32,523 bases of DNA from Leptonema sp964619535 (lineage in GTDB: Bacteria > Spirochaetota > Leptospiria > Leptospirales > Leptonemataceae). Below, in pieces: positions 13,635 through 21,354 of this stretch (positions are counted from its first letter, which is position 1; each line of letters begins with the position of its first letter). Where the stretch lies: the NCBI GenBank assembly GCA_964619535.1, contig CAZUEX010000020.1, positions 1 to 32,523 on the forward strand, in the 5' to 3' direction. A program made the position numbers and the translations under genes. The notes below the pieces were generated by a model. That model did no database searches, was not told the origin of the DNA, and saw only the letters and a program-made list of their open reading frames with translations.

Positions 13635-14882
13635 TCAGGATGGAGGGACCAGAAAGATGTCTTCAAGCTCATCGCCAAGCTGACACTTCATATAACGACC
13701 GGCCTCCAGCGATGTTCCGATCCAGCCATAGGCCTCTGCAGGTGAAATGACGGTCAGGTCCCAGCCCGCCGTTAGAAGAGGACATTCCATCTTGCTGTGT
13801 CGACAGATCATCTGTGTGGCCCGCGGCTTTGGGTAGGCCCAGGCAGAATCGCCAAAAATGCATTTCTGCTCGAGCTCGGCCACCTTCATCATACAGCGGA
13901 TCTCAAGCTCATATTCTTTAAACACCTCTAAAACGGGCTTAACAATAGTTAGAGCAAAATAGCCCTTCTTCGCGCTGTAGGCAGAACGATACGAGATCTC
14001 TTCAAAGGCATGCTCATCCTTCCCCAGCCTATCTCGCAAAAATAACACGTATCGCGAAAATGAAAGGGCCTCGGCAATCTGTGCTCCCCCTGCATCGGAA
14101 TCCGATCCCTTCGCATCCTCTTCTTCCTGGCCTTCCTGTTCCAGAAAGGCCTCAAGGGCAGGTACCTCAACGGATTCTACTGTGGACTTCGGAAACTCCG
14201 AGGCAAGCTCGCTGAAGGGCTCCTGGGCCTCGATGGCATTCAGTACGGCCTTCGGTGCTCCGAGGCCTTCGGCCAGGGAGTCGCTGCTCCGTTTCAAACG
14301 AAGAAGGGCGGCTGCATCGCGGGCCGCCTCTCTGCTCAGGGCTCCATCCGGATCACCGAGCTCCCAGAGAAGGCCGGCCAGAAAGGCATTGATATGCACG
14401 CGAGGAATACGGAAAAAGCCATGCATGATGATGCCAAGCGTAAGCAGGCCCTGGGTAACCATGGCTGCATAGCGGACAGGATTTCGTTGCATCTGCAAAA
14501 AACAGGTGACGGCGATGCGATGATCGCGAAAGGCATTGCGAATATAACTGCGAAAGCGATGCCCTTCGATATCATACAGTCGAATCAAAAATCCCCAATC
14601 CTCGATCAGCTGCAGGGCATGCTCGGCCAGATACCTGGAAAAGATGCGCGTCAGTTCACGGGTGATTCGTACGTGAAAAACCTCTGCATACGATCCTTTG
14701 ATCTCACGCAGCTTTTCAAACGTGCTCGACCGGAGCGGTACGCCGGCCTTGATCAGCACCATGCCGTTGTTATCCAGAAGGTCCTGTGAAAGCTTCAGCT
14801 CTCCCTGCAAGGAGAGCTGATTGCTGAAAACCTCAAGAGATACAGAATCCTCGAAGACAATATCATTGCCTGCAAGCTTCAC
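13635..14882 (-). CDS. Degenerate HD-GYP-like protein with a four-cysteine C-terminal domain (paralogue A)
   Basis: This 415-residue protein is related along its length to the product of 15251-16501. The N-terminal segment NNGMVLIKAGVPLRSSTFEKLREI resembles the short domain that precedes many HD-GYP phosphodiesterases. In the centre, AFLAGLLWELGD lies where HD-GYP proteins have LLHDIGK, so the HD metal ligands appear lost. An acidic linker (EQEGQEEEDAKGSDSD) follows. The C-terminal domain has four cysteines in the spacing C-x18-C-x6-C-x32-C, with SAWAYPKPRATQ and GWIGTSLEAGRY identical or nearly so in the paralogue. The spacing suggests a metal or redox site. The start is GTG 14882 behind GAGG. 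Catalysis is unlikely; a sensor or scaffold role is inference. Confidence 0.7.
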   Translation of the reverse strand: MKLAGNDIVFEDSVSLEVFSNQLSLQGELKLSQDLLDNNGMVLIKAGVPLRSSTFEKLREIKGSYAEVFHVRITRELTRIFSRYLAEHALQLIEDWGFLIRLYDIEGHRFRSYIRNAFRDHRIAVTCFLQMQRNPVRYAAMVTQGLLTLGIIMHGFFRIPRVHINAFLAGLLWELGDPDGALSREAARDAAALLRLKRSSDSLAEGLGAPKAVLNAIEAQEPFSELASEFPKSTVESVEVPALEAFLEQEGQEEEDAKGSDSDAGGAQIAEALSFSRYVLFLRDRLGKDEHAFEEISYRSAYSAKKGYFALTIVKPVLEVFKEYELEIRCMMKVAELEQKCIFGDSAWAYPKPRATQMICRHSKMECPLLTAGWDLTVISPAEAYGWIGTSLEAGRYMKCQLGDELEDIFLVPPS

Positions 14883-14914
14883 GGGACGGCCTCAAGAAAG
14901 CTGGCTGCCGGAAG

Positions 14915-15163
14915 TCATCGTTTGAGCAGGCGATAGGCAAAAAGCAGAATCAAAGCACCACCGACGGCAAGAAGGAAGGACTTCCAGCTAAAGCTGTCCA
15001 CCGCTCCAAACCCGACGAAGGAACCGATATAGCCGCCTACAAAGGCTCCTGCAATTCCAAGAAGAATCGTAATGATCCAGCCACCGGGATCTTTGCCCGG
15101 CATAAGAAGCTTGGCCACAGCACCTGCCAGAAGCCCCAGAATTATCCATGAAATGATACCCAT
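14915..15163 (-). CDS. GlsB/YeaQ/YmgE family small membrane protein
   Basis: The 82-residue inner-membrane protein has three hydrophobic helices. It shows the family signature of a glycine-rich first helix, MPGKDPGGWIITILLGIAGAFVGGYIG-type sequence, and a basic C-terminus (YRLLKR). Members are stress-linked proteins of unknown mechanism, formerly called transglycosylase-associated. The ATG at 15163 follows a GGGGGA ribosome binding site. It is sandwiched in the same direction between the two paralogous four-cysteine genes, 32 bp before paralogue A, so the three may be co-transcribed. Confidence 0.9.
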   Translation of the reverse strand: MGIISWIILGLLAGAVAKLLMPGKDPGGWIITILLGIAGAFVGGYIGSFVGFGAVDSFSWKSFLLAVGGALILLFAYRLLKR

Positions 15164-15185
15164 AGTATCCCCCTTTTTTTACAGC

Positions 15186-15203
15186 TCTGTCACCTATGAC
15201 AGA
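15186..15203. promoter_or_regulatory. Perfect inverted repeat upstream of the GlsB-like gene
   Basis: TCTGTCA-CCTA-TGACAGA is a perfect 7-bp inverted repeat in the 87-bp gap between paralogue B and the GlsB-like gene, 23 bp before the latter's start. No T-tract follows on either strand, so it fits an operator better than a terminator. Confidence 0.35.
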
Positions 15204-15250
15204 ACCGTCCAATCTTTTCTACAAAATAGCCGTTTTTTGGCTGGCGGCAA

Positions 15251-16501
15251 TCATTCCAGGCGGATTTTCTGCAAGCCCTCTTCAAGGTCACATTTCTGGT
15301 AGCGGCCTGCTTCAAGGGAGGCCCCGATCCAGCCAAAAGACTCCTGGGGGGATACGATGTGCAGGTCCCATCCTTTCTGTATGTGTGGACAGTCGGTTAC
15401 CCTGTGACGGCATACAACCTGCGTGGCTCTTGGCTTTGGATAAGCCCAGGCAGAGTTCTTGTAAGGACAGCGCCCTTCCACGTCGGCAATCATCAGAAGG
15501 GCACGGTATTCCAGCTCGTACTCACGGAAAACGTTCAACACAGGCTGCACGATGTTAAAATTGAAAAAGCCTTTGCGGGCATTGTAGGCCACGCGAAAAG
15601 AAACCTCCTCGATCAGATGGTCCGACTGCTCCAGCCGAGAGAATAGAAAGATGACATAACGGGCAACTTTCAGGATCTCTGCCAGCAGAGGCTGCAATTG
15701 CTCATCATCCGGATGCGCGCCTTCTTCTTCTACAGCGGGCTGATCGAAAAAAAGGACGTTTTCCATCGAATCGACCTGCCTGCCTTCGGTGCCTTCCACT
15801 TCTAATTTTTCGAGTTCGCCAGCAAGCTCCGAAAAGGCCTGTGTCGATCGAATGCTTTTTGTAACGACAACGGGTGCCTTCAGCCTGGATGCCAGCATGG
15901 CAGCCTTTTCTGAGGCCTCCTGCAGGGCCTGCGGATCATCATACGTGGCAATCATGCGCTTTCTGTCTTTAAAGGGAAGCTCGGCAAGCAGGCCTGTAAG
16001 AAAGGCCTTTGTGTGCAGATGCGCAAGATGGGACGGTGCCTTCATGGCAATGCCCAGGGCCAGGATGCCCATGTTGCATACATGGCCAAAATGATCGGGG
16101 CTTTGTTGCTGGATGATGTACAGGGCAGCAGCGATCCGTCTGTGTTTCAGGGCGTGGAGCATGTACCGAAAGGCCTTCTTGCCCCATTCTTCATACAGAC
16201 GGCAGAAAAGGGGATTATCCCGAACCAACTGCTCGATAGCAACGATCAGGTGAGCGGCCATGGCCTCCACAAGCTCGGATGTAAGCTTCACGGTTACGTC
16301 TTCATTGAAGGCACCGCGGATCTCTCTCAGCTTGTCCACCTGGCTCTGTCTAACAGCAATGTTCTGTTTGATCAGGACCTTTTCCTGATGATCCTTCAGA
16401 TCTTCGTTTAAGCGCAGGATGCCACTTAAATCGAGACCACAGAACAGGGCCTCCAGTTCGTCAAAGTTCTCAAGATGAAGACCATTGGCTGCCAGCTTCA
16501 T
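15251..16501 (-). CDS. Degenerate HD-GYP-like protein with a four-cysteine C-terminal domain (paralogue B)
   Basis: The 416-residue protein shares the plan of 13635-14882. It has an N-terminal VLIKQNIAVRQSQVDKLREI segment, a helical region with CNMGILALGIAM and AFLTGLLAELP, where an HD-GYP protein would have HSxxV and LLHDIGK, then an acidic linker. The C-terminal domain has the same C-x18-C-x6-C-x32-C spacing and the SAWAYPKPRATQ and GWIGASLEAGRY blocks. Both HD ligand sets are missing, so phosphodiesterase activity is improbable. The ATG at 16501 is chosen because it gives MKLAANG, matching MKLAGND in the paralogue. An ATG four codons upstream at 16513 is possible; neither has a clear ribosome binding site. 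Confidence 0.7.
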   Translation of the reverse strand: MKLAANGLHLENFDELEALFCGLDLSGILRLNEDLKDHQEKVLIKQNIAVRQSQVDKLREIRGAFNEDVTVKLTSELVEAMAAHLIVAIEQLVRDNPLFCRLYEEWGKKAFRYMLHALKHRRIAAALYIIQQQSPDHFGHVCNMGILALGIAMKAPSHLAHLHTKAFLTGLLAELPFKDRKRMIATYDDPQALQEASEKAAMLASRLKAPVVVTKSIRSTQAFSELAGELEKLEVEGTEGRQVDSMENVLFFDQPAVEEEGAHPDDEQLQPLLAEILKVARYVIFLFSRLEQSDHLIEEVSFRVAYNARKGFFNFNIVQPVLNVFREYELEYRALLMIADVEGRCPYKNSAWAYPKPRATQVVCRHRVTDCPHIQKGWDLHIVSPQESFGWIGASLEAGRYQKCDLEEGLQKIRLE

Positions 16502-16661
16502 ACGGAAAGCCATTGAACCGGAGCCCGCTCGCTTTTACAACAGATTCTTCCAGGTCGGTAAGAAGAACGCCGCGAGCGAAAATTGCAGCTTCTGCCTGGA
16601 AAGGGAATTGACGCAAAAGCGGATGCAGGCTCCCTTTACGGAAACCTCTGCGGTATAGAAC

Positions 16662-17033
16662 ATGGCAGATAAAGAATCCCTTTCCGGTCCTTCCTTCGAT
16701 GAAGCAGGTGCCCTTAAAGCGGTTACCGATTCCATCAATCAGATGGCAGGCTCACTTACCGGTCGCAACCTCGAGCAGAAGATCCATGAATACACCTCTG
16801 TGTATGGTGAGATCCTGCTTGGAATGCACAACCGTCTGAACGACATGGAGCGCGAAGTCCGGTCTTTGCGCAAAGAGCTGAAGCAACAACAACGCCACAT
16901 GGCCACATTTGAAAAACAAGCCGAACAAACCGGCTCTTCCTCCTCCGGCCTGCTACCGATCCTATCCCTTGTCTTTTCTGCCCTTGCTCTTCTTTCTGTC
17001 TTATGGCTTCTCCTGCAGCATACGAACGGCTAA
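16662..17033 (+). CDS. Hypothetical coiled-coil, tail-anchored membrane protein
   Basis: This 123-residue protein is not a family I recognise. After a polar N-terminus it has a long charged helix with heptad character (about residues 48-87, NRLNDMEREVRSLRKELKQQQ). A Gly/Ser hinge and a single C-terminal membrane helix (about 95-118, LLPILSLVFSALALLSVLWLLL) complete it, so it should be tail-anchored in the inner membrane with its coiled coil in the cytoplasm. It is divergent from paralogue B across a 148-bp gap in which no clear promoter is visible. Its end overlaps the next gene by 31 bp, which suggests they work together. Confidence 0.65.
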   Translation: MADKESLSGPSFDEAGALKAVTDSINQMAGSLTGRNLEQKIHEYTSVYGEILLGMHNRLNDMEREVRSLRKELKQQQRHMATFEKQAEQTGSSSSGLLPILSLVFSALALLSVLWLLLQHTNG

Positions 17034-17869
17034 AAGGCATCTACGGAATACGCAATCGCTTCTGGGTGCGCTCCATGGACACATTGCGCCCGTTGCTGGA
17101 GGATGCCCATCAAAGGGCTCTGATCCAGAACCATAAGGCCCTTCTGATCGGCCTGCGTGGTGCAGAGCGGGCCCTGCGGACCGGAAAGGGGCAGAGGCAG
17201 GCACGTGCAGACCTGTACCGCGGCTTCGCCTACGCCCTGCAACGACTGCGTCAGGTCGGTCCGTTCAGCCTGCAACCCGGTCAGAGGGTGGCCCTGCTTG
17301 CAAAAGGCGATCATACATCTTTAACCGTTCGCAACGCAGATGGATCGCTGGATGCACGTATGCGTCAACGGCTGCTTGCCGTCATCGAAGGCCTTGCCAC
17401 CGAGATTCCAGAAGAATGGCCTGAGTCCATGCATGAGGCAGCCCCGGGGGAATGGGCGGCGCAGGTTTTACTCCGTTCGGTTCCGCTTGAAGCGGTGGTC
17501 GATAAAGAAAAGGATGAGGTCTGGGATGAGATCATCGACAGCCCTGCAGGACAGATCCTCGGCAGCTCTATCCCAGGCCTGTCGGTGCTTTTGAAGCTAT
17601 TTCGTCATCGTCAGCGCCTCCAGGAAGGCGAATGGATGACCGTGGCCGGCGATATACTTGGCGATGGGGCACGCTCGGCAGCCCAGGGCACGCTGCAGCT
17701 GCTTCTGTCACAGCTTCGATCCGGCGCCAAACTTGCCGGTCCGCTGAGCTTTCTATTCGGAATCAGCGTCGACCGGGCCATCCTCCTGAAACGACAGCTG
17801 GCCGAGGTAGAGGCAGCAGAGAAACGCCTTCAACGACTGCATTCCTATTATAAAGGACGCTTTTTTTGA
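17003..17869 (+). CDS. Hypothetical protein, 288 residues
   Basis: I do not recognise this family. The product is basic and largely helical, with an Arg-rich helix near the N-terminus (RGAERALRTGKGQRQARADLYRG). A middle region (QILGSSIPGLSVLLKLFRHRQ) is moderately hydrophobic, as is a C-terminal stretch (LAGPLSFLFGISVDRAILLKR), and a short helix ends in YYKGRFF. The hydrophobic stretches are short for true membrane spans and may be amphipathic. The ATG at 17003 overlaps the preceding coiled-coil gene by 31 bp without a good ribosome binding site, so translation is probably coupled. gpmI follows 50 bp later in the same direction and may share the transcript. Confidence 0.65.
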   Translation: MASPAAYERLKGIYGIRNRFWVRSMDTLRPLLEDAHQRALIQNHKALLIGLRGAERALRTGKGQRQARADLYRGFAYALQRLRQVGPFSLQPGQRVALLAKGDHTSLTVRNADGSLDARMRQRLLAVIEGLATEIPEEWPESMHEAAPGEWAAQVLLRSVPLEAVVDKEKDEVWDEIIDSPAGQILGSSIPGLSVLLKLFRHRQRLQEGEWMTVAGDILGDGARSAAQGTLQLLLSQLRSGAKLAGPLSFLFGISVDRAILLKRQLAEVEAAEKRLQRLHSYYKGRFF

Positions 17870-17919
17870 TACAGGCCTGAAAACGGTTGAGTCGGGCGCC
17901 GCAGGGAAAGAATGGACCT

Positions 17920-19593
17920 GTGAAGCTTGTGAAACATAGCTCAGGACGTTCTGTTACCGGTCCTGTTGTACTTGCCATTATGGACGGTGTTGGCCTTTAT
18001 AAGGGCCAGGCGGAGGGCTATCCTGGCAATGCCCTCGATCTTGCAAATGCTCCTTTTTTAAAAGACCAGTTAAAGAATGCCCCCATCCGCCTGCAGCTGA
18101 AGGCGCATGGAACGGCTGTTGGCATGCCATCCGATGCCGATATGGGCAACTCCGAGGTCGGCCACAATGCCCTGGGCGCCGGACGGATCTTCGACCAGGG
18201 GGCCAAGCTTGTGGCCGGGGCCATTGATTCCGGGAAGCTCTTCCAGGGCGAGGCCTGGATGGACCTTGTGGGCACGCCCGAAAAGCCTGGCGCTGCCCTG
18301 AAGGGAAGCACGCTGCACTTTATGGGCCTCCTTTCGGATGGCAACGTGCACAGCCATATCGATCACCTCATTGCCATGCTGAAAAAGGCCCATGAGGTGG
18401 GAGTGCCGCAGGTACGCATTCACATCCTTCTGGATGGTCGCGACGTCGAAGAAACCAGTGCCCTGATCTACGTGGATCAGCTGGAAGCCGTTTTGCAGGA
18501 GCTCGATCCATCGGGCAAAAATTACCGGATCGCCTCAGGCGGCGGACGCATGAAGATCACGATGGATCGCTACGATGCAGACTGGAGCATGGTAGAGCTT
18601 GGCTGGAAAACGCATGTGGCCGGCGAAGGACGCATGTTTTCTTCGGCAAGGGAGGCCATCGAAACGCTGCGCTCCGAGGCACCGGGCATCATCGACCAGG
18701 ATCTGCCTCCGTTTGTGATCGCCGAACATGGGGCAGCCGTTGGTCCGATCAAAGACGGCGATGCAGTCATCTTCTTTAACTTTCGCGGCGACCGCGCCAT
18801 CGAAATCAGCCGGGCCTTCGTTGAACCGGACTTTAACGTCTTCGAGCGAAAGCCCAATGTGTCGGTGAAGTTTGCCGGCATGATGCAGTATGACGGCGAT
18901 TTAAAGATGCCTCCGGTTTATCTTGTGAATCCACCTGCCATCAGTGAAACGTTAACCGAGTATCTTGTTGCTGCGGGCGTAAAGCAGTATGCCCTGTCCG
19001 AAACACAGAAGTACGGCCATGTTACCTATTTCTGGAACGGAAACAACTCTGCAAAGATCAGCGAAACCCTGGAAACATGGGAAGAGATTCCTTCTGACGT
19101 AATCTCTTTCGACGAAAAGCCGCGCATGAAGGCCGATGAGATTGGCAATGCCCTTATCAAGGCCATCGAAAGCGGCGAATATGGCTTTCTGCGTGTGAAC
19201 TTTGCCAATGGCGACATGGTAGGCCATACAGGTGTGCTTGAGGCTGCCATAGCAGCGGTTGAGGCAGTCGATCAGAACCTTGCCCGGGTTTACGAGGCCG
19301 TACAGAAAAAGAACGGAGTACTGCTCATCACGGCTGACCATGGCAACTGCGAACAGATGTATGAAGAAGACAAGAAGACGGGACAGCCGGTTCGCAATAA
19401 GGATGGCGGCTTTGTAAGCAAAACCAGCCATACGCTGAATCCCGTTCCCTTTCTCGTTCTTGGCAATGTAGACGGACTGGCACCGGCCGATGTTCAGGAG
19501 CCGGGCCTGGCAAACGTTGCGGCCACGGTTATGACCCTGCTTGGCTATGAGCCGCCTGCCAGTTACCTGCCTTCCGTTCTGCGCTGGACCTAA
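17920..19593 (+). CDS. gpmI: 2,3-bisphosphoglycerate-independent phosphoglycerate mutase
   Basis: GpmI interconverts 3- and 2-phosphoglycerate in glycolysis and gluconeogenesis, using two metal ions and a phosphoserine intermediate in the cytoplasm. Numbered from GTG 17920 (557 residues), the metal-site Asp is in AIMDGVG (about 22). The catalytic Ser is in DADMGNSEVGHNALGAG (S78) and the C-terminal metal ligands are in LLITADHGN, with a further His in SKTSHTLNPVPF. All expected blocks of the alkaline-phosphatase superfamily are intact. GTG 17920 is preferred to TTG 17887 because a purine-rich GGGAAAG precedes it and the extra 11 residues have no family counterpart. A tandem repeat and then a strong terminator follow. 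Confidence 0.95.
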   Translation: MKLVKHSSGRSVTGPVVLAIMDGVGLYKGQAEGYPGNALDLANAPFLKDQLKNAPIRLQLKAHGTAVGMPSDADMGNSEVGHNALGAGRIFDQGAKLVAGAIDSGKLFQGEAWMDLVGTPEKPGAALKGSTLHFMGLLSDGNVHSHIDHLIAMLKKAHEVGVPQVRIHILLDGRDVEETSALIYVDQLEAVLQELDPSGKNYRIASGGGRMKITMDRYDADWSMVELGWKTHVAGEGRMFSSAREAIETLRSEAPGIIDQDLPPFVIAEHGAAVGPIKDGDAVIFFNFRGDRAIEISRAFVEPDFNVFERKPNVSVKFAGMMQYDGDLKMPPVYLVNPPAISETLTEYLVAAGVKQYALSETQKYGHVTYFWNGNNSAKISETLETWEEIPSDVISFDEKPRMKADEIGNALIKAIESGEYGFLRVNFANGDMVGHTGVLEAAIAAVEAVDQNLARVYEAVQKKNGVLLITADHGNCEQMYEEDKKTGQPVRNKDGGFVSKTSHTLNPVPFLVLGNVDGLAPADVQEPGLANVAATVMTLLGYEPPASYLPSVLRWT

Positions 19594-19596
19594 CAG

Positions 19597-19624
19597 GCAG
19601 CAGGTTCGAAGCAGCAGGTTCGAA
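19597..19624 (+). repeat. Tandem duplication of a 14-bp unit after gpmI
   Basis: GCAGCAGGTTCGAA occurs twice head to tail (19597-19610 and 19611-19624), starting 3 bp after the gpmI stop and ending just before the terminator. It is a simple local duplication with no evident function. Confidence 0.85.
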
Positions 19625-19630
19625 AATGAA

Positions 19631-19656
19631 AAGGCAGCCCGGTGGCTGCCTTTTTT
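19631..19656. terminator. Bidirectional intrinsic terminator between gpmI and pyrG
   Basis: GGCAGCC-CGGT-GGCTGCC forms a perfect 7-bp stem with a 4-nt loop, flanked by AA on the left and TTTTTT on the right. Rightward it ends gpmI with a full U-tract. Leftward it ends pyrG with a weaker tract (TTTTCATTTT). The two genes converge here. Confidence 0.9.
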
Positions 19657-19710
19657 GCTTTCGCATCGTTTCGTCTGATCGCCTATCTACACTCTCTGAA
19701 GCCGTTTCGC

Positions 19711-21354
19711 CTATTTCTTTTTTTCTTTCTTTTCCTGGTCTTTTGCACAGGCAGAAGCGGCACGCACAAAGCCTGCAAAAAGCGGATTCGGTGCTGTGGG
19801 CTTGGATTGAAACTCCGGATGGAACTGACAGCCAAGAAACCACGGATGCTGGGATTGCTTCAGCTCGATGATCTCCACAAGCTGTGAATCGGGGCTGATA
19901 CCTGAAAAAACAAGGCCTGCCTTCTCCATTTCAGGCCGGTAGCGATAGGTAAATTCAAAACGATGTCGATGCCTTTCGCGTATGCGCGTCGCACCGTATT
20001 CCTTATGTGCCAGGGTATTTTCTGCAATGATGGCCGGAAAGCCGCCGAGCCGCATGGTTCCGCCCTTCTGTTCCAGGCCCATCTGCTCTTCCAGCAAAGA
20101 GATAACCGGATACTCCGCAGCAGGGTTAAACTCTGTTGAGTTCGCATCCTTCCAGCCAAGAACATTTCGCGCAAATTCAATAACGGCACATTGCATGCCG
20201 AGACAGATGCCAAAGAAAGGAATCTTATGCTCCCGGGCATAGCGGATGGCCATGAGCTTTCCTTCGATGCCACGGTTCCCGAAGCCTCCCGGAACAAGGA
20301 TGCCATGCAGTCCCTGGAGAACAGATACATCTTCGGTTTGCTCAAGCTCTTCGGGGTCAACCTTGATAAACTCTACGTTTACACGAGATGCAATGCCGCC
20401 ATGCAGCAGGCCTTCATACACAGAACGATAGGCATCCTGCAATGCGATGTATTTGCCGACCACGGCAATGCGCACGTTCCGGGTTGGATTATGAATGATA
20501 TCAAGGATCTCCGTCCACTTCTTGAAATTCAGCCTTTTGGGCTCCATCTGAAAATGATCAAGCACGACCTGGTCGAGCTTTTCATTTCTGTACATCTCGG
20601 GGATTTCATAGATGCTATTCTGAATGTCCGAGGCAGAGATGATGTTTTCGTCGCGCACGTTGCAGAAAAGCGACAGCTTCTCTTTCATATCCTGGCTGAG
20701 CGGCGTTCGCACGCGACAGACCAGGACGTCGGGCTGAATACCGTATGTCATCAGCTCTTTCACGCTGTGTTGCGTGGGCTTTGTCTTCGCCTCGCCTGCT
20801 GCCGTGATCGTCGGCACAAGCGTCAGGTGAATAAAGCATACCCCTTCCCGTCCCTTTTCACGCCGCATCTGACGGATGGCTTCGAGAAAGGGAACGGATT
20901 CGATGTCGCCGACGGTGCCACCGATCTCCACAATGACAAAATCCAGCTCCTGATCCTTCGTCAGGTCGGTGATGCGCTTCTTGATCTCATTGGTGATATG
21001 CGGAATTACCTGCACCGTTCGTCCCAGGTAATCCCCTCTTCGTTCTCTTTCGATGACAGAGTGATAGATCTGGCCCGTGCTGACGGAGTTTGCCCGGGTA
21101 AATTTTGTATTTCTGGTAAAACGTTCGTAGTAGCCAAGGTCAAGGTCTGTTTCTGCACCGTCGTCAGTAACATAGACCTCACCGTGCTGGAAGGGGCTCA
21201 TCGTACCGGGGTCGATGTTGATGTAGGGATCCATCTTCTGCATGGTGACGCGGTAGCCACGACTCTCAAGCAACGTTCCGAGAGCGGCAACGGTCACACC
21301 TTTTCCAAGGGACGAGCACACTCCTCCGGTAATAAAAATATAGCGGGCACTCAT
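19711..21354 (-). CDS. pyrG: CTP synthase
   Basis: PyrG aminates UTP to CTP using ATP and glutamine-derived ammonia. The 547-residue length is standard. The N-terminal synthase domain opens KYIFITGG-like (YIFITGGVCSSLGKG, residues 6-19, phosphate-binding loop) and has MDPYINIDPGTMSPFQHGEV. The C-terminal class I glutaminase has GGFGNRG, the nucleophile Cys384 in FFGICLGMQC, and His512/Glu514 in CQFHPEFQSKP. The ATG at 21354 overlaps the stop of the upstream GAF-GGDEF gene as ATGA, an unusual coupling for pyrG. It ends at the bidirectional terminator at 19631-19656, with a lysine-rich tail (KDQEKKEKKK). Confidence 0.97.
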   Translation of the reverse strand: MSARYIFITGGVCSSLGKGVTVAALGTLLESRGYRVTMQKMDPYINIDPGTMSPFQHGEVYVTDDGAETDLDLGYYERFTRNTKFTRANSVSTGQIYHSVIERERRGDYLGRTVQVIPHITNEIKKRITDLTKDQELDFVIVEIGGTVGDIESVPFLEAIRQMRREKGREGVCFIHLTLVPTITAAGEAKTKPTQHSVKELMTYGIQPDVLVCRVRTPLSQDMKEKLSLFCNVRDENIISASDIQNSIYEIPEMYRNEKLDQVVLDHFQMEPKRLNFKKWTEILDIIHNPTRNVRIAVVGKYIALQDAYRSVYEGLLHGGIASRVNVEFIKVDPEELEQTEDVSVLQGLHGILVPGGFGNRGIEGKLMAIRYAREHKIPFFGICLGMQCAVIEFARNVLGWKDANSTEFNPAAEYPVISLLEEQMGLEQKGGTMRLGGFPAIIAENTLAHKEYGATRIRERHRHRFEFTYRYRPEMEKAGLVFSGISPDSQLVEIIELKQSQHPWFLGCQFHPEFQSKPTAPNPLFAGFVRAASACAKDQEKKEKKK

